In this document: piece after piece, positions 1 to 12,039 of the stretch
How the letters are laid out: the number at the start of each line of letters is the position of its first letter
Position numbering within the stretch: the stretch's first letter is position 1
Assembly: GCA_034620365.1 (NCBI GenBank)
Contig: JAQGEQ010000273.1
Location: 1 to 64,000 of the forward strand
DNA: 64,000 nt
DNA from: Pegea sp. RAD2-039
Lineage: Eukaryota; Chordata; Thaliacea; Salpida; Salpidae
Direction: 5' to 3'
Made by a program: the position numbers and the translations under genes
Notes under the pieces: model-generated
What the model was told of the DNA's origin: nothing
Database searches by the model: none
What the model saw: only the letters and a program-made list of their open reading frames with translations

Positions 1-2390
1 ATTTAAAAGGCAAAGATTCTTTAATTTAGATTAGAGCTTATTAAAACAAATAGACATTATTGTCTACTGCAATTAAAAAATATATTGTTATTATTAATTT
101 TACCAAAACTTTGCCTAATGAAATTATTGTGGATTTCAATCAACATAAAATTTCAAAATTCCAGTCAGTCAAAATAAGTAATTTGAAAATCCCCAGATGT
201 AAACTCTTGCAAAATGTATATAAATTATACCAAATTAAAAAAGAACGGTATATAAAGATCTCATAACTAAGTGGAAAAGCTAAAATCTTACCTTGACTAT
301 TTCTTTATGAGATGTGTTAAGCTTAGATGGTGTGGAATCTCCTGATGAGACGACTAAATTAGATTCCATCTTCAATACAACGAAACAGCAAAATAAAATG
401 TTCATTCTAACAACGGTCGAATTTACTGGAAGCTTCATAAACTAAAAATTATGACGTCACAAACAGTGAATTACGGGAAATATTTCTTGTTGGTTACCAT
501 ATAAATATTTTAGAGAGACAAAATGATTATTTTCTGTTTATGTTTAAAAACAGTATGATCAAAATAAACGGGGTCAGCTTTTTTATGTAAAGCAAGTATT
601 TAATTTACATGTAAGCTTGTTCAATATTATTGAATAATCTCTTAATGTAAATTGAAAAATTTCATCATCATAAAGATTTATTATCAGTTTTATTACTTAA
701 AAAATATAAATTGAAACAAGATGGTAACTCTAAATTGGAACTGGCTTTAAATTGAATTATTCTTAAGAAATATACATAATTTTAATTGGATTTTTTCTTT
801 ATACTTTCTGAGTTTTAAAGAATAATCCTTAAAAATGCTTGCTGGTAATTTTATGTTTGTAAAATAAATCCAACTGTCTGTCTTGACTATTTATACATAT
901 TTGTGTTTGTTTATATAATTGTATCAGTATTGCTTTTTGTATATTAAGATATTACTATCTTTTTTACTTTTTTAATTTTGCAACTTAACTGATTAGAGGA
1001 ATAATTTAATTTGAATTAAATACTTAAAAAAGTATTTAAATCATTATTTTATTTATAATTTACTGTTTATATATTTATCTGGTGTTCTTTCAGTTAACTT
1101 AGATATACACATTTATACATATAAAACAAATTATGAAATATTCCTTTCTACTTTATTTTCTTAAAGTATTTTCTAAAAGTTGAATTGAGAACATTGGAAT
1201 TTATAAAACTGATTGCACATATAGAATGACAGTCCTAATTATTAAGATATATTTTTAATATAAAACTATCTATTTTTCTAATTTTTTGTTTCTATTGTTA
1301 GTAATAATTTATTTGATTTTACTAATTAGTTTTACTTCATTGAATTAGAAATTACATAACGTTAAATAAAACTTGCCTAATATACAAGTGAAAAACTACT
1401 TTTAATTATATCAATAGCATTGGCTGTTATTAGAATGCTCATTACTGATGGACTATTTAGAAGGACTTACCTTCTTGTTTAAACTTATATTTCTTAAGTA
1501 ATAAAACTGTTAATAAATCTTTATGATGATGAAATTCTTTAATTTACATTTATATTTTATTCAATAATTTTGAACAAGCCTAATCAGTTTGAAAATCAAA
1601 ATGGAAACAAAAAAATTAAACTTTTTTATAACCTGTTTTCTAGGCTTGTTTATTAAAATGTTAAATAATTGTTTATTTATCTTAATGTATTTAATTGCTC
1701 GTTAGATTATTTGTATGAATGTATTTGATAATTGAATTCTATAAAGTAATTTATATCAATTTTGTTATACTGGTTTAAATGTAGTGGGTTAAGGAATTTC
1801 ATTTCTTGCTATAATTTTGATAGTAATGTATTGATGATTTTCATTTTTAATTTGATGTGGAGTTGTTGAGCTTATAATTTTCAAAAAAAATTACATTTAT
1901 AGAGATTTTATTAAAGCTTTATCAAACATTATAGTAGGAATTATAATTAGTTTTATAATTCAAATATTTGATTTTCATCTATATATTAATAATTATATAA
2001 ATCATTACATTTTGTGATTTTCATAAACTTGGGTGTTTTTTTTTACTTATTTTATGTTACACTTTTTTTTAGAAATATATTTAACCCATTTTTATATTTA
2101 TTTAATTTCAATAAATTTCTGCAAAAAGCTTTTTTCTCAAAGTTGAGTGAAAATAATTGAAATAGAAATGAGTTGCTAACTTCAGTTTTCAGGCTTTTAT
2201 AAGTTGAGCAATTTTAAACTTTCAGTCTAAGTTAGCTAGCTTATGTAAAAGGAAATCAACTTATGGGTTGATATGAAAATGTTGACTCTCAAAAATTCTT
2301 TTTTTATTCATTATTTTTTTTATTTGAATTTGATAAAAAAAATTTTGAAGCAAAGCAAATGAAAATATAAAATCTGATTTTTTTAACTTT
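1..2390. other. AT-rich DNA without a recognisable gene
   Basis: Only short, low-complexity open frames occur here, none with splice support or a protein family resemblance. One palindromic TGACGTCA lies at 452-459. The pyrimidine-rich run ending at 2400 is the splice acceptor of the cullin-3 relic that follows. Confidence 0.6.
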
Positions 2391-2400
2391 TTTTTTCTAG

Positions 2401-3894
2401 ATGACAATGAATGACCGATACTTCTCGAACATCTGGGATCTGCTCAGAAAAGCAATTCAAGAAATTCAAAATAAAAACGACAGTAGTTTTAGTTTTGAAG
2501 AATTTTATAGAAATGCGTACATGATGGTTATTCATAAGCATGGCGAGAAGTTGTACAATGGATTGAGAGAGGTGGTCACTGACCATCTTCGTCGAAAGGT
2601 GATTGTTTGTTGGAATATGGGTCGAGTATTTTTATAGTTTATTTATCAAAGCTCACATCAAAAGATGTTTCTTATAAATATTTTCTAAATAATTGGCCAC
2701 CTATTAGGTCCTAACCTAGACAGACATTAGGTGGATCTTGAGGCCACTTTCCCAGTTAACAGTCACCGAACATCTGTCTCTAATTGGGTGGTTCTATTTG
2801 TATTCTATTGGATTCTATTCTTTTAACACAGGTTCGTGTTGGTGTGATTGCTTCACTGAAGAACAACTTCCTGTCCGCACTGAACTCTGCTTGGGAAGAC
2901 CATCAAACTTGCATGGTGACGATCAGAGTTATCTTGTTGTGTATGGTCAGTATCTTCATCTACATGTTGATCTTCTCACATCTTCTCCATATAGGATCTA
3001 GATTATGTGTCTTAATATAATGTTGATAATGTTTGTCATCTGGGATTAAAACTCTTTCGAGATGAAGTGATCCGCCACAAGAAGATAGGAAGTTATCTTC
3101 AAAGAGTGCTTCTAGATCTCATAGCTCGTGAACGAAAGGGGGAAGTTGTTGACAGTAGATGACACTAGAGTGTTTAAAACATCTTTCTAAACATCTTCTA
3201 TTTTCAGAGGTTCCATCAGAAGCGCTTGCATGATGCTCACGACTTTATCGCTGAATAACCGAGACGTTTACGAGCAACAATTTGAGATCGCTTTCTTGCA
3301 GCAGTCGGCTGAATTTTATAGAGTAAAAAGTCCTCCTTAAAAATGATAAAAAATTCTAATTCAATTACCAATTGTAGTTGGAAAGCCATACATTTTTAGC
3401 TGAAAACAGCACCTCTACATTTTTAGCTGAAAACAGCACCTCTGTCTACATCAATAAAGTTGAAGCTAGAATCGAAGAGGAAATCGAAAGAGCGCGTTAT
3501 TATCTTAATCCAATGAGCGAACCAGCTATTATATCTGGTACCTAGACACCCTCGTTATCAACGACCAGCTTCAAATTTGTTTTTTTGATTCATTTCTTGA
3601 AAGCGAACTGATCCAGAAGCACATTCGTACCATAGTTGAGATGGAAAACTCTGGAGCTGTTCATATGTTAAAGAATGACAAAATAGAGGGTTTGTTGAAT
3701 TTGTTCGACCACATAAGCTAAATCTAAAACCGATTTTTCTTTACAGATCTTCTTTGTATGTACAAGTTGTTTGAAAGAGTTCCTGAAGGTCTTTTGACTT
3801 TGAAGGATTGTGTGAGTGTGTACCACCGAGAGCAGGGCAAGGCTCTTGTTGAAGATTGTAGTCAAAAGTCTGCAGTGGATTACATCCAGCCTTA
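2401..3894 (+). pseudogene. Cullin-3 pseudogene, N-terminal part, introns retained
   Basis: Seven exon-like blocks (2401-2598, 2832-2945, 2995-3155, 3208-3322, 3378-3537, 3604-3689, 3747-3894) follow the animal cullin-3 N-terminal region in order, for example [20 protein letters not shown] and [15 protein letters not shown]. Cullin-3 is the scaffold of BTB-adaptor E3 ubiquitin ligases. The copy is broken. Block 3 has an in-frame TAA after DLDYVS. The donor after GEVVD has apparently lost a G, so it cannot splice in frame. The block 5-6 junction is out of phase. Block 5 has a 27-bp tandem duplication (3390-3416, 3417-3443) that repeats FLAENSTS. Homology stops after VDYIQ, where a homeodomain-like repeat is joined. 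The cullin-homology and neddylation domains are absent. Introns show it arose by DNA duplication, not retroposition. Confidence 0.9.
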
Positions 3895-4335
3895 CAGCAG
3901 AACCGGGATCACCGACCACCGAGGCCACTATTGAGTTGGAATTTTTGAAATATTTTTGTTCTTTCCCTTATTCCCCTGAAGATCAAATAAATATGGGCTT
4001 TCATATAAGTTCATTGAGCGTTGGTTTAACATGAAAAGGCTTCAGAATAAAATAAGTTGGAGTCCTTCAGAAAAAGAATATGCAAAGTATCAAATTGTAC
4101 AACATCACTACAATAGAGAAAGTAAAGATGAAAGCAGCAGTTTTTACCAATTCTTTTTCTTCTTTAATCTTTTTATTTCCTCTGATTTCTGCAAAAAGAA
4201 AATTATTGTGATTGGAATGATTGAAGATGATTAAAAAACTCACTAAAAACTTTAAGAATTTAATAAGATAAGCCTTTCAAACCATAAAACTTTGTTGTAA
4301 CTTGCATCAAATTTTCAAATTCAAAAGCACCCATA
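3893..4335 (+). repeat. Homeodomain-like dispersed fragment, copy A
   Basis: Joined directly to the cullin-3 relic. It encodes [19 protein letters not shown], a PYSPEDQI turn and then, after a short internal deletion, YKFIERWFNMKRLQNK. This order fits homeodomain helices 1 to 3. The near-invariant Asn51 of helix 3 is replaced (WFNMKR where WFQNRR is typical). An inverted relative lies at 13140-13890, and the similarity continues through the non-coding tail to about 4335. It could be a duplicated host gene fragment or part of a mobile element. Confidence 0.6.
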
Positions 4336-5265
4336 GACAGAAGGGTTTTACTCGTTGCATTAAAGCTCAATTTTTTGCACATTTCTTCATAAAAACCATA
4401 CAGTTTGGACAAACCTATTCCATTGTATCGACTCTGATAATAACATAACAGAAAGTTTTTTTCATCTTATAACCAGCAGCTAAATTTGAATTGCTCAAAA
4501 GCAAGTTTTAATCAAAAAATTTGTTTTTTTTCAGTTTTTGAATTACTGAAGCGAGCCGTCAAAGTTTTATTCAGTAAATGCTATTGGCAATTTTACGATC
4601 GATGCCATAACTTCAATTTTGTTCGAATTAGGCTTGTCGAAAGTTTAAAGTATGATAGTAACTGTGAATAAAAAAAATGAATCTACTGAATATGATTCGC
4701 TGCGTTCTTGTAATGATGAGGAAGCTGTGTTGAGATGTTGAAGGAGCAGTTATCTCAGAAGCAAATTGAGACAAATAAAATAAAAGAACTATCATGCAAA
4801 GAGCAATGTTTATGGATTGATAGAAGAAAGAGTTAATGCAAAGTTATGAGGCTTTGAAGTATGAGTATAAATCTCTCAAGAAACATTATAACAAATGTAA
4901 ACCAAATAAATAGAGTTAAATATGGTTTAAAGTTGTAGCAGGTTCTGAAAAAATATTTCTAGCCAAATCTGAAGCCAGGTTCTATCATTCTTGTTTATTT
5001 AACTTTTTTGGTAAATCTTTTTCTAAACGAAACGCACAAATCAAAGGTGAGTGAATCAAACGAAAAAAAATCGTTGCTTGTTGATTATGAAATATAGAAA
5101 AAGTCAGAAAATGTTTCAAAATATTAAGTAATGAGCGATGTAAAATATTACAAACAAATAGAAAAATGAAAAACTATAAAAAAAAAATTGAAAAAACACT
5201 ATAAAAAGTGAAAAATGGACGGAAATTCTCTTAGAATGGGAACGCCCAAACTCAAAAGTTTCTTT
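4336..5265 (+). other. Decayed coiled-coil reading frame in otherwise empty DNA
   Basis: Between about 4660 and 4910 three frames linked by frameshifts give charged, heptad-like peptides (YDSLRSCNDEEAVL, then MLKEQLSQKQIETNKIKE, then YEALKYEYKSLKKHYNKCK). This looks like a broken coiled-coil reading frame, possibly a transposon ORF1. No intact gene is present and the family is not recognised. Confidence 0.3.
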
Positions 5266-5637
5266 CAAATGCAGAAAACCTAAAAATGTCTTGATATATT
5301 TTTTTCAGTTACAATATATGAAAGAAACCAACTTATAACTCTTCAAATTTTGAATATTCAAATTTTGAAAACGTATATTTCTTCTATTATTATGGAAAAC
5401 AAACTCAATTTAGAATATATTTTGATAAATTAATTCAAACATTTTGTGTCAAAATTTGTAGTATCTTTTGACTTCTAGTATTAATTAAGGATTTTGAAAT
5501 GTTTAATAATGAACAAATAAATAAAACTTTATTATGCAGGTCAATATTTTTTGTTTACTTTTTTGATAAATGTTATATACCAGAACAATTTTTATCTCAT
5601 TAATTTGAAATGATGTTAAAGTGTTAGTTATAAATAA
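5266..5637 (+). repeat. Dispersed repeat family 1, copy 1
   Basis: About 370 bp, closely matching 14731-15265 in the same orientation, starting at TTTCAAATGCAGAA and running to a TTAAAGTGTTA(G/T)T motif. It has no convincing coding capacity. This copy lacks the roughly 115-bp insertion found in the other copy. Confidence 0.75.
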
Positions 5638-5645
5638 TTTATATT

Positions 5646-5872
5646 TTAGTAGAGTAGACCAAAGTTGTTAGGAAACTTTAATTCTTATCTTATTAAATTA
5701 GCTTCTTCTAAAATAATTCTGAAGTAAATAGTCAAAAAAAAAGAGTTAAACAGCTCCCTAAAAAGGTTTTATTTTGAAATTTCACAATAGTTTTAAAACT
5801 AATCCATTTAGAGTTATAAAAACGCCATAATAGTCTTGTCATCAATTTCAAACTCGACTTAAACAAATGATA
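5646..5872 (+). repeat. Dispersed repeat family 2, copy 1
   Basis: About 220 bp matching 12040-12252 in the same orientation, ending in both copies with CAAACTCGACTTAAACAAAT. It lies immediately downstream of repeat family 1 here but not at the other site, so the two are separate units. No coding capacity was seen. Confidence 0.7.
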
Positions 5873-6635
5873 TTTATTTAAATTTTTTTGTTATTAAATT
5901 TTGTAATATTGAAGAATATTTTATTGTTTCTTTTTACAATATCATCTTTTAGTTTTAAAATTAGAATTAACAAAATTTTTCTTTTTCAAACTTTTAAATT
6001 AATGATTTTCTTTGAATTTTATTTTTAATGTTTCAAGTCATTGACATTTAAAATTGTCTTTATTATTTGTTTTTATTTATTTAAATGGATTCTTTTATGA
6101 TTATATATTACTATATATATTATTATTATTGTTATATTTCTTTGTTTTGAATCCATATTCATTATTATATTTTCCTTTCTTTTTGAATCTAATTTCTATT
6201 TTAAGTTCTTATATTATATAAATAATTTTATAATATTTTAGATTTTTGAATATTTATTATGGAGGTAGAGGATTAAATTGTTGATCTTTTGACTGTTCCT
6301 AAAGATTTGAAATATAAAGAAGAAGACTTTAAAAGTCGTCTTCTTGAAGAAAGTTTTTTTCAACTTGATTTCCTAATATAGAGAAAAATATATTCAGCAA
6401 ATGTGGTTTGTGCTGAAGAAGTTTGAAAAACTTTGTAAGTTTTAATTAGATATTTTTTAATATTGAAGTGAGTTTTGTGGCAAAAGTAGTAGTAACAATA
6501 AATAGTGTAAAATTTTTCATCAATGTTTTTCGTTTAATTTTAGTGTGACATTAGTTTTGATGAATAAAATCTTAGCTTAATCAAATAAATAAATTTATCA
6601 ATTCTATATTAAATTTTTCTGTTTAAAATTTCAGT
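5873..6635. other. AT-rich DNA, nothing recognised
   Basis: Low-complexity AT-rich sequence. Short charged open stretches near 6260-6370 have no recognisable family. A pyrimidine-rich run ending in CAG at about 6634 could be an acceptor for the next fragment. Confidence 0.4.
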
Positions 6636-6643
6636 TAGGTTGT

Positions 6644-7150
6644 TTGACAGGGCTTAAGGGAATAAGCTTTAAAGTACTTTTTGATTTTTTGATAATGTGG
6701 AAATTTACATATGATCCACAACAGGAAGAAAAACGTGTTCAACGTGAACAAGAAAAGATGCGTCGACAAGAAGAAGAAAAGCAGATACTTCGTCGGCATA
6801 ACGAACAAAAACGTCGTGAACAAGAAGAAAGACGTTATCAACGTTCAGAAACTTCTGCAAATGAATTCTTTCCTCCTGATGAAGTAATTTGGAGTCTTTC
6901 AGAAATAGAGCGTGTAAAGTATCACATTGAAAAATATTATGATGAAAAAAACCAAAATAATGGAAATGGTTTATGTAAAGTAGATTATGGAAGTATCTGG
7001 TGCTTCTACTAGTCAAGTTGGAGATATAAACACTGTATCTTCAAATTTGGATAGAAATGTTGTTGATGAGGAAGACCTAATTGACGTTAATGATTGCGAT
7101 TTTGAAAATGGAAATGAAGATCACATCGAAAATGTTCGATCTGTTTGATG
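6644..7150 (+). pseudogene. Arg/Glu-rich fragment related to the homeodomain-like family, copy B
   Basis: A 122-codon frame begins with a highly charged helix (EQEKMRRQEEEKQ and similar, single coiled coil) and continues with SLSEIERVKYHIEKYYDEK and QNNGNG. These match the segment just C-terminal of the homeodomain-like helix in the 13.7-kb copy (SPLEIEYAKYQIIQHYEKK, QNNGNG). After one frame change the match resumes as SGASTSQVGDINTVSS and runs to a stop at about 7148. The homeodomain-like helices are not seen here. The shared order suggests a decayed member of the same protein family. The function is unknown. Confidence 0.55.
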
Positions 7151-8110
7151 GTTTTTCCTCCTGCAAGAAAGATTTGTGGTGATGACGTCATAAACCTTCT
7201 ATCACACCATCGCGCTATTGAGCTTCCTGAATGATCTCGTTGATTCGTTTTGAAGCAGATTCGACTCCTTCTTTAAAGGGAACACGAGTGGTGATGACGT
7301 CACAAACCTCTCATCACACAATTGCCCTTTTGAACGTTCTGAATGATCTTAATTATTTGTTCTGAAGCAGATTTAACTCTGTCCTTATGACCCATGATGG
7401 TAAACATTATATTAGGCAACACTCGATCTTCTACAAGTGGAAGACAATCATGAATTTCTCAGCTTCAATTTGAGGTCACTTACCAGGTTTGAATTGAATA
7501 CTGGTTCCTGTATCACGTTGTATTTGCTTGATGATCTCTCTTCCATACCCAATCACCATTCCGACAGCTGCTCTTGGTACAGCAACCATCAATTTGGAGA
7601 CTGCATCATCAAAATTGGTTTGGTTGCGAGTTTAGAAAGATGCCAAATAAGATCACATGATCATCCTCACACACTTACTTCAACAATACCGCTGTCATCT
7701 TGATCCTTCTTCTGTTGTGAGGCTGATCATCGTGTATCGCATTTCTTGAACAGCGTTGATGGCGTTATCTATTGTAAAATTATTTGGTGTTTAAAGTTCC
7801 GTTGTAAACCATTTTAATGAAATAGTAAAACCAAAACTGGTCAGAACGCCGTCAAAGAGGTGATTGGGAAAGGAGGAGATATGATCAAGCAAATACAAAT
7901 TCTTACAGAAACTAAATGCTCTTCAGAACAGATCTGAACTGCCCAGTTTCCAAAGCTAATAGCACTACCACTGTAAAGGGTCCAACCTGTGGTGACAAAT
8001 TGAAAAGGGAACACGAGTGGTGATGACGTCACAAACATCACATCATCGAGCTATTGAACTTCCTGAATGATCTTGTTTATTCGTTGTGAAGAAGATTCGT
8101 TATTACATTT
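7142..8110 (-). pseudogene. Scrambled KH-domain pseudogene (FUBP/KSRP type)
   Basis: On the minus strand the exon at 7484-7600 encodes VAVPRAAVGMVIGYGREIIK and then QIQRDTGTSIQFKP, the first half of a FUBP-family KH domain (single-strand nucleic-acid binding). The GxxG loop reads GYGR. The exon at 7308-7430 completes it (DRVKSASEQIIKIIQNVQKG). A preceding exon near 7690-7780 gives DNAINAVQEM, then needs a frame change to read QQKKDQDDSGIVE. The C-terminal KH helix block occurs three times: the intact one, one near 7200-7270 with a stop after EIIQEAQ, and one near 8010-8100 with a stop after KIIQEVQ. Frameshift, stops, repeated exons and an inverted piece indicate a rearranged relic. Confidence 0.8.
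7845..7936 (+). pseudogene. Inverted KH-domain fragment
   Basis: In the opposite orientation to the surrounding KH relic, this reads AVKEVIGKGGDMIKQIQ followed by LTETKCSSEQI and a stop. GKGG is a canonical KH GxxG loop, so the piece comes from a different KH domain or a better preserved copy than the minus-strand one. No start, splice context or remainder of the fold is present. Confidence 0.7.
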
Positions 8111-9271
8111 ATCATTAAAAGTAACATTAAAAGTGTCTTTTAAACTTTATCAAATGGAAAAGAATTTTTTATAACAACTATGAACAAAAATAGAAAATAG
8201 TTTTTAAATGATTATCTAGAAGTTTAGATAGATTGACTTGCTTGAAAAAATCTTATGATAAAAAAATATTTGTTTATATTATGTCATTTTTATCGAAACA
8301 AATAAACAGTAGCTTCCTTCCTATATTTGTATTGATGTATTTCGCGTGATTCTTTTATTCAGTTTGCAAATTTTTGGTAAAACAGTTTCCTATCATCCAC
8401 ATTTCTTTAGTTTGTCAGAGACACAAAAATGACTTTTAACAAATTGCAGTATATGAAGTAGAAGAACTTTTTTCCCAGGTTATTTTGTGAAAAGACATCA
8501 AATGAAGTCTGATCCGAAACATTTGAAACTTTTAATAAATCTTCAGTCCTTAGAATTCCAATTCTTTGTAGAGAGCTTAGAGACTTTTTTTGGTTTAGGA
8601 AGATGGGTTTATTACTTTTTAGATAAAGTACATTAATTTTCTATGAAAGGAGAGAGAGGCGGTGAGTCTGATATCAAATAGGAGCCACAAAGGAGATAGA
8701 TTTGACAAAGCAAGAAGAGAGCTTTGTACTTTCACTTAAGATATAAAGATGTTAATTAAAAGTTCTTATCCTTAATCTAGTCAACAAACAAGATGATGTG
8801 TAGATAATATTGAACTACTGGAGTCTAACCCGATATCCTGAAGATAAGCTTTATATAAAGAGTCAACATCATTTCAATAAACAAACTAACATCATCTACT
8901 GATATTTGAGTCTAAGACAGCTCGTTTAGCTTAAACTGTTTAAAGAAAGTTCAAAAATTAACCATTTGTCAAGTTTAAATAAAAATTCCAATTTATTTCT
9001 AATCGAAAATCCAAGATAACATCAGATTGGATGTCTGGAAAGATAATAGTAAATATATTTGAAAAGGATCTTGTTGACATAGAAAGTTGCAATAAAAGTA
9101 AATTTCTTAAAAGGACAGTTTAGCAAGTACCTAATTGATTCAATTGAAAATTAATTTAATTATTTAAAACTATTTGTTTATTGATCATTCGATTTTATTA
9201 ATTACAATTCTTTCAACTAAAAACTTTTAACCTTTCAAATTAACATCACAACAAATCGAGTGAATGAAACT
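8111..9271. other. Intergenic, nothing recognised
   Basis: AT-rich sequence without a supported gene. A TTTATT at 9272-9277 reads AATAAA on the minus strand and is the likely poly(A) signal of the zinc-finger gene that ends at 9337. Confidence 0.5.
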
Positions 9272-9336
9272 TTTATTAAAACAACAAAATAAACAATTTT
9301 AACAAATAAACAAAAAATCAAACAAATAAAATAAAA

Positions 9337-10602
9337 TCAATCGTGAGTTCTTAGATGATTTTTTAAAAGATAAGGATACATAAATCCTTTTTTACAAATT
9401 CTGCAATTATGGGGAAAGTTTCTGGTGTGGTTGAAGATTTCGTGTTGCTTCAAATTAGCTGATACTGTAAATGATTTTGAACAAAACTTGCAATGAAACA
9501 ACTTCTCGCCTGTGTGGATTCGTTTGTGTGCTTTGAGATTACTTGATTGCCCAAATGACTTTCCACATTGATTACAAACGAAAGCTTTTTGCTTCTCGTG
9601 AGTAGTAAGCATGTGGGTTTGTTTGCTGCTTTTCAGACTAAAAGATTTTTCACAAAGCTCACATTGATAGGTCTTCTTTAAGTGAACTGACTCATTATGT
9701 CGGTTGAGATTGCTTTTTCGTCCAAAGCTTTTTCCACACAAGCGACAAACAAAATCTTTCACTTTACTGTGAGTCATTTGGTGTTGTATTAGATTGCTTT
9801 TATAATCAGCAGAATAGTTACAGAGATTGCATGGATATTTTTTATCAGTTGGATGTTTTCTTTTAAGATGAAATTCAAAAACTTTCTTATCACCAAAAAT
9901 GTCTTCACAAAACTCGCAGTGATAAAGATCAGCTGGAAAAAATTGTTTTGTTACAAAATTAATTTTATTCTAGTACAAGAAACATTATGAAGATATTTTT
10001 ATACAAATAATTGAAAAAGTTTAATTTACTTCTTTTGAGTAATTCAGGATTCCTTTTCAGTTTCTTTACTTCTTTCTGAGGATTTTTAGCTGGAAAAAGT
10101 TACTTGTAGTTATTCATAAGATTGTCTTTGTGACTAATTAGATTAGTTAAGTTTTTAGATTTTTCAATTAAAGTAATCTTTAAATAATTTAATACTATTT
10201 TACTAAATAAATATCTTCTAACTTTTATTTTCATCTTTTAAATCTTCATGTTCATTATCAAGAACATTTTCAAAAGTTTGATCAGTTCATAATAATAAAC
10301 TTTCTACATTAAAATAACTTAGTGATAAAATCAAACACCAAAAACATAAACAAACAATAAAATCATATATTATAATATCATAAGATCATTTAAAGTTGAA
10401 ATATACCTTCTTCAACCAATATTCTAGAAGAATTTAGATATTCTTGTTGTTTAGGCTGAAAATAAATTTGGTTTTCTATTGGTTCTGTCATACAATGCTC
10501 TAAAGCAAATAAGAATCCCAGTAAAAATATACAGATTACAAATAGATTAGTAAAAATCTCTTCCAACACCAAATCAGCTGTCATAACTTGATAAATTTCC
10601 AT
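9337..10602 (-). CDS. C2H2 zinc-finger protein, seven fingers
   Basis: The last exon (9337-9932) encodes seven C2H2 fingers in tandem, including FVCNQCGKSFGQSSNLKAHK joined by a TGEK-type linker to the next. The first two (YHCEFCEDIF, YPCNLCNYSA) depart more from consensus, and the chain ends at LKNHLRTHD. Fingers of this class bind DNA in the nucleus; the target is unknown. Upstream exons are 10030-10089 (KNPQKEVKKLKRNPELLK) and one ending at 10407 (MTEPIENQ to LVEE). An optional exon lies at 10223-10303. The start is uncertain: ATG 10491, or ATG 10602 with either a 72-nt intron or an odd hydrophobic stretch (LFVICIFLLGFLFA) translated. I favour the intron, because it holds a TTTACTAAT branch-site-like motif and ends in TTTAGAG. 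Confidence 0.8.
10223..10303 (-). other. Optional 81-nt exon of the zinc-finger gene with an in-frame stop
   Basis: Bounded by ATGTAG (acceptor) and GTTAGA (donor). It is phase 1 at both ends, so it fits exactly between its neighbours or can be skipped without a frame change. In the correct phase it reads ESLLL, TGA, then TDQTFENVLDNEHEDLKDEN. The downstream part looks coding, so this is either a damaged exon or a regulated poison exon. Confidence 0.45.
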
Positions 10603-10619
10603 TATTATCAATTACTAAG

Positions 10620-12039
10620 TCTGTTCATAAAAGAAATATTAATAAGTTTAACTTAAGTTTAATTGAAAAAGAAAGGTTTTCCATAAAACTTATACAACAA
10701 TTTAAATTATTTAATTTATATTTTAGTTTATAAATGTACATCTAAATATAAAAATGCATAAAAATATCTATAAACAAACTTTAAAATAGAATTAATTATT
10801 TTAAAATCATGCTAAAAAAAATGAAAATCACTGCAATAAACATTTATTATGAAAAGTTAAAATACTTTTTGTTAATAAACATCATGTAAGACTGTTTTCT
10901 AAAGATTAAGAACAAAACTAAAATAATCTGATACTAATTTTATAAAGTTAAAAAATAAATTTGATGATATTTTGTAAGATTGAAACAAAATAATTTAGTA
11001 GAATTAGAAATAATTATAATCTCTTAAAAATTTAAATATTCAAAATAATTCTTAAATCAGTGCCAAATGGAAAATAAAACAATTATACATTTAAATAAAT
11101 TAAAGCTATTCGTATACAGAGAACTATATGAAATTAGCAAAGTTAGCATATAACGACCGTCCACCACGCCTTCGAACCTAGCTTGATAACATATTAACAT
11201 ATGCGGTAAAATATTCTACTGTAATTCGTTTTAAATATACTATAAACAACTCTAAATGCACTTCCAGCGGCAACAGTATGTTTTTCACAGAATCGTTAAG
11301 TAAACAAAACTTTGTGTATAAATGATACAGTTATGTAGGAAATATCTTGTGTGGTTTCTGACTTTGTGGTTATTAAATTAGATGAGAATCAGTAAATGAT
11401 CTTGAGCAAAAGCTACGGTAAAATAATTTAACGGATTTGTTGATATTTTTTAAATACTGTAAGACTATTTGGTGTTTAAAGTTTCGTATGAAATTTTACT
11501 TTATTTACGTGTGTTAAGTGTTTGTAAATATCTTTAAAATGAATAAGACACGCCGGATACTTATACAGAGTCCATAACTCAAAACTACAACCCAAAATTA
11601 AAAACACTAATTAGTAAAGTTTTGCAATAATGTGAAAGATACAAAAGTTGAAAAGTTGAATGATTTTGAAAAAAATATTATAAGTTTTGTTTTTGCATTT
11701 CACTGAAAACTATTTAAATAGAAAGTAATTAGTTTTAAATTATTATTATTTTTTTTATAATTTTAGACTATTATAAAAGTTTTGCAAACTTTTAATTAGT
11801 TGCAAAATTTACAAGATTATACTTTAAAACCAGCTGCAAAAAAGAAAATAAAAGTTCAATAAGCTAGGCACAGTATGACACAAAAGCAATTTGTAGAACA
11901 ATTAATCATCGAAAAAATCTTTGATCAGAGCATTACAATTAAAATTCTTCTTTTTCTAAATTTAGGTAATACAATTTTATAATATTTTTTAGGATATCCC
12001 AGAAATTAATAAAGTTTCAATTTATTTAACTTCTAAGAG
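10620..12039. other. AT-rich intergenic DNA
   Basis: No gene supported. A short less AT-rich patch at 11140-11290 contains a GGTTCGAA motif on the minus strand but no tRNA fold. Confidence 0.5.

Noticed and set aside
2738-3001. Plus-strand frame of 87 codons starting MRPLSQ
   Set aside because: It overlaps the cullin-3 exon at 2832-2945 in a different frame and has no similarity of its own.
10492-10602. Hydrophobic segment suggesting a membrane-anchored zinc-finger protein
   Set aside because: The stretch is better explained as a 72-nt intron whose length is a multiple of three.
11150-11210. GGTTCGAA box on the minus strand, suggesting a tRNA
   Set aside because: No acceptor stem, anticodon arm or A box could be fitted around it.
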